A stretch of DNA of 64,000 nucleotides from Halomonas heilongjiangensis (GTDB taxonomy: Bacteria > Pseudomonadota > Gammaproteobacteria > Pseudomonadales > Halomonadaceae): contig NZ_PNRE01000049.1 of assembly GCF_002879645.1 (NCBI RefSeq), positions 1-64,000 of the forward strand, in the 5' to 3' direction. The notes below the pieces were generated by a model, which did not search any database, was not told the DNA's origin, and saw nothing but the letters and a program-made list of their open reading frames with translations. Shown here in pieces: positions 1 through 8,179 of the stretch; positions within the stretch are counted from its first letter, which is position 1, and the number at the start of each line of letters is the position of its first letter. The translations under genes and the position numbers were made by a program.

Positions 1-567
1 CGGCACATAGGCGAACAGCGGCGCATGCACCTTGGCGATCTCGCCCTTGGGCACATGCAGCCGGCTGATGGTACCCGCCTCGGGGGCGGTGATCTCCACC
101 ATGGCCTTGTCGGTCATCACATCGACCAGCGGCTGGTCCTCCTCGATGGCGTCGCCCTCGGCGACCCGCCACTCGACCACCTCGCACTCGACGATCCCCT
201 CGCCGATATCGGGGAGGATGAAATCCCTGGCGGCGGCCACGGGCGCAGACGACGGTTCCGCCCCGGCAGGCGCCGGCTTGCCCACGGCAGCGGCCTGCCG
301 CTCGTCCCGGGGTGCCGCGGCGTCCGCCTCGCCTTCGCTCTCGTAGGCAAACAACGGCTCGTGCACCTTGGCGATCTCGCCCTTGGCGACGTAGAGCCGG
401 GTGATCCGCCCCGCCTCCGGGGCGGTGATCTCCACCAGCGCCTTGTCGGTCATCACCTCGACCACGGGCTGGTCCTCCTCGATGGTGTCGCCCTCGGCGA
501 CCCGCCACTCGACCACTTCGCATTCCACGATACCTTCGCCGATATCGGGCAGCATGAAGTCACTCAT
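1..567 (-). CDS. bkdB: Branched-chain 2-oxoacid dehydrogenase E2 (lipoyl acyltransferase), N-terminal part
   Basis: This is the start of the dihydrolipoamide acyltransferase core of a 2-oxoacid dehydrogenase complex; the gene runs off the left edge of the window. The 189 residues present begin MSDFMLPDIGEGIVE and hold two lipoyl domains, at about residues 2-77 and 113-187. Each carries the lipoylation motif around EVMTDKA or DVMTDKA, whose lysine takes the lipoyl group. An Ala/Pro-rich linker joins the two domains. They are nearly identical, which suggests an internal duplication. The gene lies 45 bases downstream of E1 beta in the same operon. The E1 neighbours point to a branched-chain rather than a pyruvate complex, but the catalytic domain is outside the window. 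The number of lipoyl domains beyond this point cannot be seen. Confidence 0.9.
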   Translation of the reverse strand, partial: MSDFMLPDIGEGIVECEVVEWRVAEGDTIEEDQPVVEVMTDKALVEITAPEAGRITRLYVAKGEIAKVHEPLFAYESEGEADAAAPRDERQAAAVGKPAPAGAEPSSAPVAAARDFILPDIGEGIVECEVVEWRVAEGDAIEEDQPLVDVMTDKAMVEITAPEAGTISRLHVPKGEIAKVHAPLFAYVP

Positions 568-612
568 CTCGCACTCTCCTGTCCTGGCTCTCGCCTGTCC
601 GGATATCGGGTG

Positions 613-1590
613 TCAGTAGGCCACGCTGGCCTTGATTGCCTCGAAGATCTTCAGATGATCCGGCATGTACTCCTTCTCCAGGGTCAACGGGAAGGGGGTA
701 TCGAGGCCGGTCACCCGGGCAATGGGCGACTCCAGATACAGGAAGCAGCGCTCCTGGATGGTGGCGGCGATCTCGCCGGCGAAGCCGCCGGTCAACGGCG
801 CCTCGTGGGTGATCACCAGGCGGCCGGTCTTGAGCACCGACTCGACCACGGTGCCCTCGTCCCAGGGCAGGATGGAGCGCAGGTCGATCACCTCGCAGGA
901 GATGCCCTCCTTCTCGGCGAGCTCGACGGCGCGGTCGATCACTTCCAGCTGGGCGCCCCAGCCCAGCACGGTGACATCGGCGCCCTCCTTGGTCACCTCG
1001 GCCTCGCCGATGGGCAACTGGTAGTCCTCCTCGGGTACCTCGCCGGTGGAGGCGCGGTAGAGCCGCTTGGGCTCGAAGAACAGCACCGGGTCGGGATCGC
1101 GGATCGCCGAGAGCAGCAGCCCCTTGGCCTGGTAGGGATTGCGCGGCACCACGATCTTGAGACCGGGTGTGTGGGCGAAGTAGGCCTCCGGCGACTGGGA
1201 GTGATAGTGGCCGCCGGAGATCCCGCCGCCATAGGGGGCACGGATGGTCAGGCCACCGACATTGAACAGGTCACCGGAGCGGTAGCGGAACTTGGCCGTC
1301 TCGTTGACGATCTGGTCGAAGGCCGGAAAGATGTAGTCGGCGAACTGGATCTCGGCCACCGGCACCGAGCCCTGGGCGGCGAGACCGTTGGCGAAGCCGA
1401 TGATGCCCTGCTCGACCAGCGGCGTATTGAAGCAGCGCGCGCGGCCGTACTTCTCCTGCAGATGGCTGGTGGCACGGAAGACCCCGCCGAAGAAACCCAC
1501 GTCCTCGCCGAAGCAGATCACCTTCTCGTCCTCGGCCATGGCGATGTCCAGGGCGTTGTTGATGGCCTGCAGCATGTTCATCTTCGGCAT
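613..1590 (-). CDS. bkdA2: 2-oxoisovalerate dehydrogenase E1 component, beta subunit
   Basis: This is the beta subunit of the thiamine-diphosphate-dependent E1 decarboxylase, 325 residues, the usual family length. The N-terminal transketolase pyrimidine-binding domain (about residues 5-175) carries the GEDVG and [18 protein letters not shown] stretches typical of E1 beta. The C-terminal transketolase domain (about 195-315) contains [11 protein letters not shown]. With the alpha subunit it decarboxylates branched-chain 2-oxoacids from Val, Leu and Ile and passes the acyl group to E2 lipoyl domains. The start lies one base beyond the E1 alpha stop, so the two are translationally coupled. A pyruvate or acetoin preference cannot be fully excluded from sequence alone. 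Confidence 0.9.
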   Translation of the reverse strand: MPKMNMLQAINNALDIAMAEDEKVICFGEDVGFFGGVFRATSHLQEKYGRARCFNTPLVEQGIIGFANGLAAQGSVPVAEIQFADYIFPAFDQIVNETAKFRYRSGDLFNVGGLTIRAPYGGGISGGHYHSQSPEAYFAHTPGLKIVVPRNPYQAKGLLLSAIRDPDPVLFFEPKRLYRASTGEVPEEDYQLPIGEAEVTKEGADVTVLGWGAQLEVIDRAVELAEKEGISCEVIDLRSILPWDEGTVVESVLKTGRLVITHEAPLTGGFAGEIAATIQERCFLYLESPIARVTGLDTPFPLTLEKEYMPDHLKIFEAIKASVAY

Positions 1591-1591
1591 C

Positions 1592-2806
1592 TCATTCCCC
1601 TCCCTTCACGGCGGCGTCATCGCCGGCGACCACGTCGGGATCGAGTGACCGCGCGCCCCTCGGATAGGCGTCGGGGTACTTGCGGATATGGGTCTTGAGA
1701 TGGTCGAGCTGACGCTGCAGCGCCGGGGTGACGTCGGCATAGACGTCGGTGACCAGGGTGTCGAGCGACGGCGGTGGGCGCTTCTCGGCGCGCTTCATGG
1801 TTTCCAGCACCTCGCGGCGCAACCGTTCCTGCAGCTCCTTCTCCTCGTCCTCGCTCCACCAGCCCTGGCCGACCAGCCAGCGCTGCATGCGCAGGATGGG
1901 ATCCTTCTCGCGCCAGGCCTCCTCCTCCTTCTTCGAGCGGTAGCCCGAGGGATCGTCCGACGACGAGTGGGCCGCCAGGCGGTAGGTCATGGCCTCGATC
2001 AGCACCGGCTGGTGGTGCTCGACGGCGATGCGACGGGCTTCCCGGGTGGCCTGGTAGACCGCCAGGATGTCGTTGCCGTCGACACGGATCACGTGCATGC
2101 GATAGCCGAAGGCCCGGGGCGCCACGCCGTCGGCGGCGAACTGCTCGACGGCGGGGGTGGAGATGGCGTAGCCGTTGTTGCGGCAGAAGAAGATCACCGG
2201 GACCTTGTGCACCGCCGCCATGTTGAGCGCGGCGTGGAAGTCGCCCTCCGAGGCCGCCCCCTCGCCGAAGAACACCGTGGTGCAGTGGCCGTCGCCGGCC
2301 AGCTTCTGGCCATAGGCATAGCCGGTGGCCTGGGGGATCTGGGTGGCCAGCGGCGAGGAGATGGTCATGTAGTGGAGCTTGCGCGACCCGTAGTGGATCG
2401 GCATCTGGCGCCCCTTGCCGTAGTCCAGCTCGTTGCCGAACAGCTGGTTCATGAACTCGTCGAAGGTGAAGCCACGGTAGGCCAGGGCCCCCTGCTCGCG
2501 GTACTGGGCCATGATCATGTCGGCATCGTCCAGCGCCGCCGTGGCGCCGATCACCGCGGCCTCTTCCCCGGTGCACTGCATGTAGAAGCTCAGGCGCCCC
2601 TGGCGCTGGGCGGCCATCATCCGCTCGTCGAGCACCCGGGTGAAGACCATCGCCCGGTAGATGCGCCGCGCCTTGTCGCGCTCGAGGTCGGGCGACTCGC
2701 CACCCTCGAACAGGGTGCCGTCCTGTTGCAACAGGCGGAAGGTGGGGATCGTGAACTCATCGCCGGCCAGGAAGTCCGGCGAATGGATGTCTTGTGTCGT
2801 TGTCAT
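1592..2806 (-). CDS. bkdA1: 2-oxoisovalerate dehydrogenase E1 component, alpha subunit
   Basis: First gene of the bkd operon, 404 residues. It binds thiamine diphosphate through a motif that starts at [19 protein letters not shown] and ends at the [10 protein letters not shown] segment. The phosphorylation-loop region [16 protein letters not shown] is characteristic of branched-chain E1 alpha. The N-terminal extension of about 45 residues ([18 protein letters not shown]) matches bacterial BkdA1 rather than PdhA. It acts in the cytoplasm in valine, leucine and isoleucine catabolism. A LiuR-like palindrome sits about 115 bases upstream (see 2921-2936), suggesting control by a branched-chain or isovalerate-responsive regulator. 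No regulator gene is adjacent. Confidence 0.92.
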   Translation of the reverse strand: MTTTQDIHSPDFLAGDEFTIPTFRLLQQDGTLFEGGESPDLERDKARRIYRAMVFTRVLDERMMAAQRQGRLSFYMQCTGEEAAVIGATAALDDADMIMAQYREQGALAYRGFTFDEFMNQLFGNELDYGKGRQMPIHYGSRKLHYMTISSPLATQIPQATGYAYGQKLAGDGHCTTVFFGEGAASEGDFHAALNMAAVHKVPVIFFCRNNGYAISTPAVEQFAADGVAPRAFGYRMHVIRVDGNDILAVYQATREARRIAVEHHQPVLIEAMTYRLAAHSSSDDPSGYRSKKEEEAWREKDPILRMQRWLVGQGWWSEDEEKELQERLRREVLETMKRAEKRPPPSLDTLVTDVYADVTPALQRQLDHLKTHIRKYPDAYPRGARSLDPDVVAGDDAAVKGGE

Positions 2807-2920
2807 CGTCCTGGTCCTTGGGTGGTGGCAGGAGCTCGACTGCCCCTTGTGAGGGCAGTGTCAACTCTAATGTAGCCAGGCGCCAGAGGTTTGCTCCAGC
2901 GTACCGCCAACGCCTACTAG

Positions 2921-2936
2921 TTGACGTTAACGTAAG
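2921..2936. promoter_or_regulatory. Candidate LiuR-type operator upstream of bkd
   Basis: TTGACGTTAACGTAAG is an imperfect palindrome centred on GTTAAC, with 6 of 8 positions symmetric. It resembles the MerR-family LiuR motif known upstream of branched-chain amino-acid catabolic genes in proteobacteria. It lies in the 185-base gap between the bkd operon and the ABC transporter, 115 bases before the E1 alpha start. The assignment rests on recalled motif similarity and on the operon's function. Confidence 0.5.
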
Positions 2937-2991
2937 ATGCCATCAAACGCATCCATCTTGCTAGCCCCGAGACGACATACGAGGGAAAACA

Positions 2992-3759
2992 CTACCGGAA
3001 CCGAATCCGCCGCCAACCCAGCAGCCGCTCGAAGGCGCTGTCGACGGTGAGTGCCAGCAGCCCGATCAGCAGCGCACCCTGGACGATATAGGCGGTGTTG
3101 CCGTTGACGATGCCGGAGATGATGGGGTCACCGAGGTTGCTGGCCCCGACGGTGGCGCCGAGGGCGGCGGTGGCGATGTTGATGGTCACCGAGGTGCGCA
3201 CCCCGGCCAGGATGACCGGCGCGGCCAGCGGCAACTCCACCTGCCGCAGTACCTGGCCCCGGCTCATGCCCATGCCGCGGGCCGCCTCGTGTACCGCCGG
3301 ATCGATCCCCTGGAGCCCGGCCAGGCTGTTGCGCACGATGGGCAGCAGGCCGTAGAGCAGCAGGGCGACGATGATCGGCAGCGTACCGAAACCGAGCACC
3401 GGTACCGCCAGCGCCAGCACCGCCACCGGCGGAAAGGTCTGCCCCATGGAGGCGAACTGGGCCACCAGCGGCAGGAAATCCCGGCCGAACGGACGGGTCA
3501 CCAGCACCGCCGCCCCGACGCCGGCCACAATCGCCAGCAGCGAGGCCACCCCCACCACCAGCAGGTGGCGACCGAGCAGCGTCAGGAACTCGGTGCGCCG
3601 GTAGATCACCTCGCGCGAGTCCGGCTCGAGCCAGCGGAACACGGCCTCCAGCTCGGCCATGCCCAGGCTCGCCAGCAACAGCAGGCCGAGCCACACGAGC
3701 GGCACCCCCCAGCGCCGCAGCCCCGCCGCGAGGCCCGGCGTCATCGCCGCCTCATTCAT
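2992..3759 (-). CDS. yehW: Betaine/choline-type ABC transporter permease (YehW-like)
   Basis: A 255-residue inner-membrane permease of the glycine betaine/carnitine/choline (OpuC/Yeh) family. It has an N-terminal membrane anchor (about residues 18-35) and a BPD_transp_1 domain with about five further segments. The coupling-helix region reads EAARGMGMSRGQVLRQVELPLA. It is the last gene of a four-gene operon in the order binding protein, long permease, ATPase, short permease, which matches E. coli osmF-yehYXW. Its start overlaps the ATPase stop by 8 bases. Substrate is inferred: in E. coli this system is a low-affinity osmoprotectant-type importer, so betaine uptake is plausible but not shown. 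Confidence 0.85.
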   Translation of the reverse strand: MNEAAMTPGLAAGLRRWGVPLVWLGLLLLASLGMAELEAVFRWLEPDSREVIYRRTEFLTLLGRHLLVVGVASLLAIVAGVGAAVLVTRPFGRDFLPLVAQFASMGQTFPPVAVLALAVPVLGFGTLPIIVALLLYGLLPIVRNSLAGLQGIDPAVHEAARGMGMSRGQVLRQVELPLAAPVILAGVRTSVTINIATAALGATVGASNLGDPIISGIVNGNTAYIVQGALLIGLLALTVDSAFERLLGWRRIRFR

Positions 3760-4696
3760 GGGGCCGGGCCCCCACCAGGCGGCGCAGCGACAACTCCCCC
3801 ACCGGCATGTCCTCGTCGTCGATCACGGTGAGCCGGTCGGCGTGCTCGCGGAACATCACCGCCAGCGCCTGGCGCAGGGTGGCCTCGCGATGCACCCGGG
3901 CCCGGGCGATCAACCGTGGCGAGAGCGGCAGCATCCGTTCCTCGACCCGGGTCAGCGCCGCCTCCTTGAAACCGCGGTCGTCACCGCCCAGCAGCGAGGC
4001 GACGAAGTCGTCGGCGGGGTCGCGCAGCAGGTCGAGCGGCGCCCCCTGCTGGACGATGCGCCCGGCGTCCATCACCACCAGCCGGTCGGCCAGCCGCAGC
4101 GCCTCGTCCATGTCGTGGGTGACGAAGACGATGGTCTTGTGCAGCCGCGACTGGAGGTCACGCAGCTCCTCCTGCAGCGTGTCCCGGGTGATGGGATCCA
4201 GCGCCCCGAAGGGTTCGTCCATCAGCAGGATATCGGGGTCGGCGGCCAACGCGCGGGCGACCCCGACGCGCTGGGCCTGGCCACCCGAGAGCTGGTGGGG
4301 ATACTTGTCGGCGAAGCTCGCCATCGGCAGCCCCAGCAGTGACATCAGCTCCTCGACCCGCATCTGGATCCTGGCCCGGGGCCACTTCAGCAACCGCGGC
4401 ACCAGGCCGATGTTGCGGGCCACCGGCCAGTGGGGAAAGAGGCCGGTGCTCTGGATGACATAGCCGATGCGCCGGCGCAGGGCCTGTTCGTCGAAGTTGC
4501 GCACCGGCTGGCCATCGAGGTGGATCTCGCCGGCGCTGTGTTCGATGAGCCGGTTGATCATGCGCAGGGTGGTCGACTTGCCGCAGCCGGAAGTGCCCAC
4601 CAGGGCACAGAGCTCGCCCCGCTCGACGCGCAGCGAGATGCCGTCCACGGCGGTCTCGCTGCCGAAACGCTTGGTCACGTCGAACAGTTCGATCAT
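3752..4696 (-). CDS. yehX: Betaine/choline-type ABC transporter ATP-binding protein (YehX-like)
   Basis: A 314-residue ATPase that drives the two permeases of this operon. It has Walker A (GTSGCGKST, about residues 36-44), signature LSGGQAQRVGVARALA, Walker B ILLMDEPFGALD and a switch histidine in FVTHDMDEAL. After about residue 240 there is a tail ending in the half-CBS-like segment TLRQALAVMFREHADRLTVIDDED, as seen in OpuCA/ProV relatives, where CBS domains sense ionic strength. The ATG at 4696 is chosen because it forms an ATGA overlap with the upstream permease stop and begins the conserved MIELFDVTKRFG. Confidence 0.9.
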   Translation of the reverse strand: MIELFDVTKRFGSETAVDGISLRVERGELCALVGTSGCGKSTTLRMINRLIEHSAGEIHLDGQPVRNFDEQALRRRIGYVIQSTGLFPHWPVARNIGLVPRLLKWPRARIQMRVEELMSLLGLPMASFADKYPHQLSGGQAQRVGVARALAADPDILLMDEPFGALDPITRDTLQEELRDLQSRLHKTIVFVTHDMDEALRLADRLVVMDAGRIVQQGAPLDLLRDPADDFVASLLGGDDRGFKEAALTRVEERMLPLSPRLIARARVHREATLRQALAVMFREHADRLTVIDDEDMPVGELSLRRLVGARPHE

Positions 4697-5859
4697 CGCG
4701 CCCCTCCCGGGTGCAGTCGTTCGCTCAGGGCCCCCAGCAGCGCATCCGCCACCAGCGCCATGACGAGGATCGGCAGTGCCCCCAGCAGCACCAGGTCCAT
4801 GGCCGCCTGGCCCAGCCCCTGGAAGATGAAGCCGCCCAGCCCCCCGGCCCCGATCAGCGCCGCCACCGCGGTGAGGCCGATGGCCTGCACCGTGGTGATG
4901 CGCACCCCCTCGAGGATCACCGGCAGCGCCAGGGGCAGGCGCACCTGCAGGAACACCTGGCGTCGGCTCATGCCCATGCCCCGGGCCGACTCGATCACCG
5001 CCGGGTCCACCCCCTCCAGCGCCACGAAGGTGTTGCGCACCATGGGCAGCAGGCTGTAGCCGATCAGGGCGAGCAGCGCCGGCGCCCAGCCGATGCCGCG
5101 GACGCCGAGGGCCGCCAGCCACTCGACGTTGGCCCCCAGCCAGGCCAGCGGCGCCAGCAGCAGCCCGAACAGCGCCAGGCTGGGGATCGTCTGCAGGAAA
5201 TTGAGCACGCCGAAGCCGGCCCGCTGCAGGCCGGCATGCGGACGCATGAGAAGCGCCAGCGCGACCCCGATCACCAGGCTCGCGCCCACCGCCGCCCCGA
5301 CCAGGGCGAGGTGGTGCCACACCGCCGTGGCGAACTGGTCGCTACGCGCCCGATACTCCTGCAGCAGGGCCAGGGGCTCCAGCCAGGACGCCAGGGCGAG
5401 CCACCAGGCCAGCAACACCGGCACCAGCAGCACCCAGCCCACGAGCCGCGACAGGGCCAGCCGGGAGCGCAGCTCGATCAGGGCGAGCAGCAGCAGGAAC
5501 AGCAGCACCCAGAAGGCCGACCCCAGACCCAGCCGTGCCTGGGGCAGCTCGGGATCGACCAGCCGCGTCGCGGCGAGACCCAGCCAGGCCGGCAGCGCCA
5601 TCAGCAGCAGCACGATCAGTACCAGGGCGTGTCGCAGCCGTGCCGGTGACGGATGCCAGGCCAGCACCGCCACCGCCAGCGGCGGCAGGCAGGCGCCGAG
5701 GGCCCCGGCCCAGCCGACCACCTCATGGGCGCGAAAACCGGTCCCCGGCACGATGCGATTGGGTGCCACGCTGACCGCCACCAGCCCCAGCCAGGCGGCC
5801 AGGGCAACCAGCATCAACAGCGGCAGCACCCGATTGGGTCGCGGCGCGTCCCTGCGCAT
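4693..5859 (-). CDS. yehY: Betaine/choline-type ABC transporter permease with extended N-terminus (YehY-like)
   Basis: A long permease of 388 residues, like E. coli YehY. Its N-terminal half has four or five extra hydrophobic segments before the BPD_transp_1 domain (about residues 185-375). The coupling motif ESARGMGMSRRQVFLQVRLPLALP is clear. The start used is ATG 5859, 8 bases after the osmF stop. A TTG at 5871, overlapping that stop as TTGA, would add four residues and cannot be ruled out. It should pair with the shorter permease at 2992-3759 as a heterodimer. The GLGQAAMDLVLLGALPIL segment near the end is conserved in this family. Confidence 0.85.
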   Translation of the reverse strand: MRRDAPRPNRVLPLLMLVALAAWLGLVAVSVAPNRIVPGTGFRAHEVVGWAGALGACLPPLAVAVLAWHPSPARLRHALVLIVLLLMALPAWLGLAATRLVDPELPQARLGLGSAFWVLLFLLLLALIELRSRLALSRLVGWVLLVPVLLAWWLALASWLEPLALLQEYRARSDQFATAVWHHLALVGAAVGASLVIGVALALLMRPHAGLQRAGFGVLNFLQTIPSLALFGLLLAPLAWLGANVEWLAALGVRGIGWAPALLALIGYSLLPMVRNTFVALEGVDPAVIESARGMGMSRRQVFLQVRLPLALPVILEGVRITTVQAIGLTAVAALIGAGGLGGFIFQGLGQAAMDLVLLGALPILVMALVADALLGALSERLHPGGAR

Positions 5860-5867
5860 GGCGTCGC

Positions 5868-6779
5868 TCAATCGTCCAGGTCGTCGAGGAAGTCCGCCGC
5901 CACCTGGCGCGGATCGCGGCCGTTGACCGCCACCTCACCGTTGAGGTGTTGCAGGGTCTCGAGGTCGAGGGCCTCGAAGACCGGCGCCAGCAGCGACTCG
6001 ATCTCGGGGTAGGCCGCCAGCACCTCCTCGCGCACCACCGGTGCCGGCTGGTAGACCGGCTGCACGCCCAGGGTATCCGCCAGCACCACCAGGTCCAGGG
6101 CCCCGAGGCCACCGTCGGTGCCGTAGGTCATGGCCGCGTTGACGCCGCTGGTCTGCTGGGCGGCGGCCCGCATGGTGGCCGCGGTGTTGCCGCCGGAGAG
6201 CACCAGCAGCTGCGCCTCGGAGAGCTCGAAGCCATAGGCCTGCTGGAAGGCGGGCAGCGCCTGCTCGGACTCGACGAACTCGGCGCTCGCCGCGAACTTG
6301 AGCTCTCCGCCATCGGCCAGGTAGACGGCCAGGTCCTCGAGGGTCGCGAGCGCGTGCTCCCGGGCCAGGTCGCCGCGCACGCTCATCGCCCAGGTGTTGT
6401 TGGCATTGGCCGGCGACAGCCACACCAGGCCGTTGTCGGCATCGCGCTCGCGCACGGTCGCGTAGGCCCGTTCGGCATCGTGCCAGACGTCGCTGTCGGT
6501 CATGTCGAAGAAGAAGGCCCCGTTCCCGGTGTATTCCGGGTAGAGGTCGATCTCGCCGGCCAGCAGCGCCTCGCGCACGATGCTGGTGCCCCCCAGTTGC
6601 AGGCGGTCCTGCACCTCGATGCCGCCGGCCTCGAGTCGCTGCAGGATCAGCTGACCGAGTACCGAGCCCTCGGTATCGATCTTCGAGGAGACCACCACCG
6701 GTGCATCGGCCTGGGCCGTGGCAAGCGTCAGGAAAGTGCCGGCGGCCAGCGCCGCGAGTCCGTTCAGGGTGCGGTTCAT
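5868..6779 (-). CDS. osmF: Periplasmic osmoprotectant-binding protein (OsmF/YehZ-like)
   Basis: A 303-residue solute-binding protein of the OpuAC/ProX-2 family and first gene of the operon. A Sec signal peptide is visible (about residues 1-25, MNRTLNGLAALAAGTFLTL then ATAQADA). The mature part begins PVVVSSKIDTEGSVLGQLI, and the family's EIDLYPEYTGNG segment follows. ATG 6779 is preferred over a GTG at 6788 because a GGGTGG-like ribosome site lies just before it and the signal peptide then starts normally. The gene is divergent from the DUF1853 gene with about 90 bases between them. Quaternary-amine binding is inferred from family; the aromatic cage was not verified. Confidence 0.87.
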   Translation of the reverse strand: MNRTLNGLAALAAGTFLTLATAQADAPVVVSSKIDTEGSVLGQLILQRLEAGGIEVQDRLQLGGTSIVREALLAGEIDLYPEYTGNGAFFFDMTDSDVWHDAERAYATVRERDADNGLVWLSPANANNTWAMSVRGDLAREHALATLEDLAVYLADGGELKFAASAEFVESEQALPAFQQAYGFELSEAQLLVLSGGNTAATMRAAAQQTSGVNAAMTYGTDGGLGALDLVVLADTLGVQPVYQPAPVVREEVLAAYPEIESLLAPVFEALDLETLQHLNGEVAVNGRDPRQVAADFLDDLDD

Positions 6780-6871
6780 GCGTACCACCCGTATGCTGGT
6801 GAATGTATCCGGAGTATAAGGCCTGTATAGCTTGGCTGTCAGACAGCGGACCCAACGTGGAAACCCCGATC

Positions 6872-7846
6872 ATGAACCCGCCGCCCCTCGACCTGCTCGA
6901 TCGCTGCCACGACCCGTTGGTACGGGACCTGGCCTGGGTCCTGCTGGCACCGGACCTGCTCGACATGCCGTGGCCCGGCCGGCCGACCCGTGCCGAGCTG
7001 GGGCTCGCCGACGACACGACCCTGGCCGGCTGGCTGGATGCCCTGGAGGCGGACCCCGAGGCCCTGGTGCGACGTATCGGCGAATCCCTGATGGGGCGCA
7101 TGGGCCTCTACCACGAATGCCTCTGGCAGTTCCTGCTGGAAAGCGCCCCGGGTACCCGGCTGCTGGCCCACAACCTGCGCATCCACCGGGACAAGGTGAC
7201 GCTGGGCGAGCTCGATCTGCTCTACCGTCACCGCGGGGACCCGACCCCGGTCCACCTGGAGGTGGCCATCAAGTTCTATCTCGGCCTGCCGGAGGGGCCC
7301 GGCGCGCCCTCCGACCAGGCCCGCTGGATCGGCCCCGGCGGTGCCGACAGCCTGGCCACCAAGCGCGAGCACCTGCATCTGCATCAACTGCGCCTGACCG
7401 AGACCGTCGAGGCCAGGGAGGCCATCCGCGCGCTGATGCTGCCCGACATGTCCGGCACCCGCCGGGCACCGGCGCTCCATCGCCGGCTGGCCATGCCCGG
7501 GGTGCTCTTCTATCCCTGGCACGCCCCGCTGCCGCCACCGCGGGAGGCCACCGTCGATCACCTGCGCGGCACCTGGCTGTTCTGGGGCGACTGGCGACGC
7601 TTCCGCGACGGCCTGCCCCGCGACAGCCACGGCGCCTGGCTGCGCAAGCCCCACTGGCTCGCCCTGCCCCGCCGCGGCGACCTGCTGCCGCTGCGCGAGC
7701 TCGAGGCGCAACTGGCGCAGCACTTCGGCCGGCCCGGCCCGCCGGTGCAGATCGTTCTCGAACGAACGGCCGGCAGCCGGCAACGCCTCTTCCTGGTCGA
7801 CGACGGCTGGCCGCGGCAGATTCCCCTGCCCCCAAAGCCGCCGTGA
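6872..7846 (+). CDS. DUF1853 family protein
   Basis: A 324-residue soluble protein of unknown function with the DUF1853 signature: GRMGLYHECLWQFLL, then LGELDLLYRH (Glu113, Asp115), then HLEVAIKFYL (Glu130, Lys134). The spacing of acidic residues followed by a strand ending in Lys resembles a PD-(D/E)XK nuclease core, as does the conserved GELDLL phrase. Activity is only inferred. Start ATG 6872 (MNPPPLDLLD) is preferred over an upstream ATG at 6803 because family members begin near this Leu/Asp-rich helix. The gene stands alone between the osmF operon and the convergent hipB gene. Confidence 0.8.
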   Translation: MNPPPLDLLDRCHDPLVRDLAWVLLAPDLLDMPWPGRPTRAELGLADDTTLAGWLDALEADPEALVRRIGESLMGRMGLYHECLWQFLLESAPGTRLLAHNLRIHRDKVTLGELDLLYRHRGDPTPVHLEVAIKFYLGLPEGPGAPSDQARWIGPGGADSLATKREHLHLHQLRLTETVEAREAIRALMLPDMSGTRRAPALHRRLAMPGVLFYPWHAPLPPPREATVDHLRGTWLFWGDWRRFRDGLPRDSHGAWLRKPHWLALPRRGDLLPLRELEAQLAQHFGRPGPPVQIVLERTAGSRQRLFLVDDGWPRQIPLPPKPP

Positions 7847-7855
7847 CCGATCCGC

Positions 7856-8179
7856 TCATCCGCTGGCGCCGTCGTCCGCCCCGAACAGCCGTTCGAGCAG
7901 CGCCGACTGACGGGGAATCAGCCCGACCCGCAGCCCGAGCGGCCGGTAGACGCGATTCATCACGACGAGCGAGACGTTGCCCTTGTCACCCTCCATGTCC
8001 GACAGGGTGCGGCGACTGACGCCGACGAGGCGCGCGTAGTCCTCCTGGGAGAGTCCCAGCACCTCGCGGCGCAGGGTTCGAAGCAGCCGCCCTTCGCTGA
8101 TCTCACCGGCGAACAGCTGCCGTGTCAGGGCCACCAGCCTGGCTTCGCGCTCGTCCGGCGTATGTTCGCGACGCTTCAT
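7856..8179 (-). CDS. hipB: HipB-like antitoxin, XRE-family DNA-binding protein
   Basis: A 107-residue helix-turn-helix protein. The Cro/XRE fold spans about residues 36-75, with LSQEDYARLVGVSRRTLSDME as the recognition region and the conserved GNVSLVVMNRVYRPLGLRVGLIP segment after it, as in HipB antitoxins. ATG 8179 gives an ATGA overlap with the hipA stop; an earlier GTG/ATG choice would lengthen the overlap to 16 bases. It should bind DNA as a dimer, repress the operon and neutralise HipA. Here it is encoded after the toxin, whereas the classic E. coli module has the antitoxin first. Confidence 0.85.
   Translation of the reverse strand: MKRREHTPDEREARLVALTRQLFAGEISEGRLLRTLRREVLGLSQEDYARLVGVSRRTLSDMEGDKGNVSLVVMNRVYRPLGLRVGLIPRQSALLERLFGADDGASG

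Noticed and set aside
25-1698. Long plus-strand open frame opposite the bkd genes
   Set aside because: It is a shadow of the E2 and E1 beta genes; its Leu/Gly/His-rich composition matches no family and it has no ribosome site.
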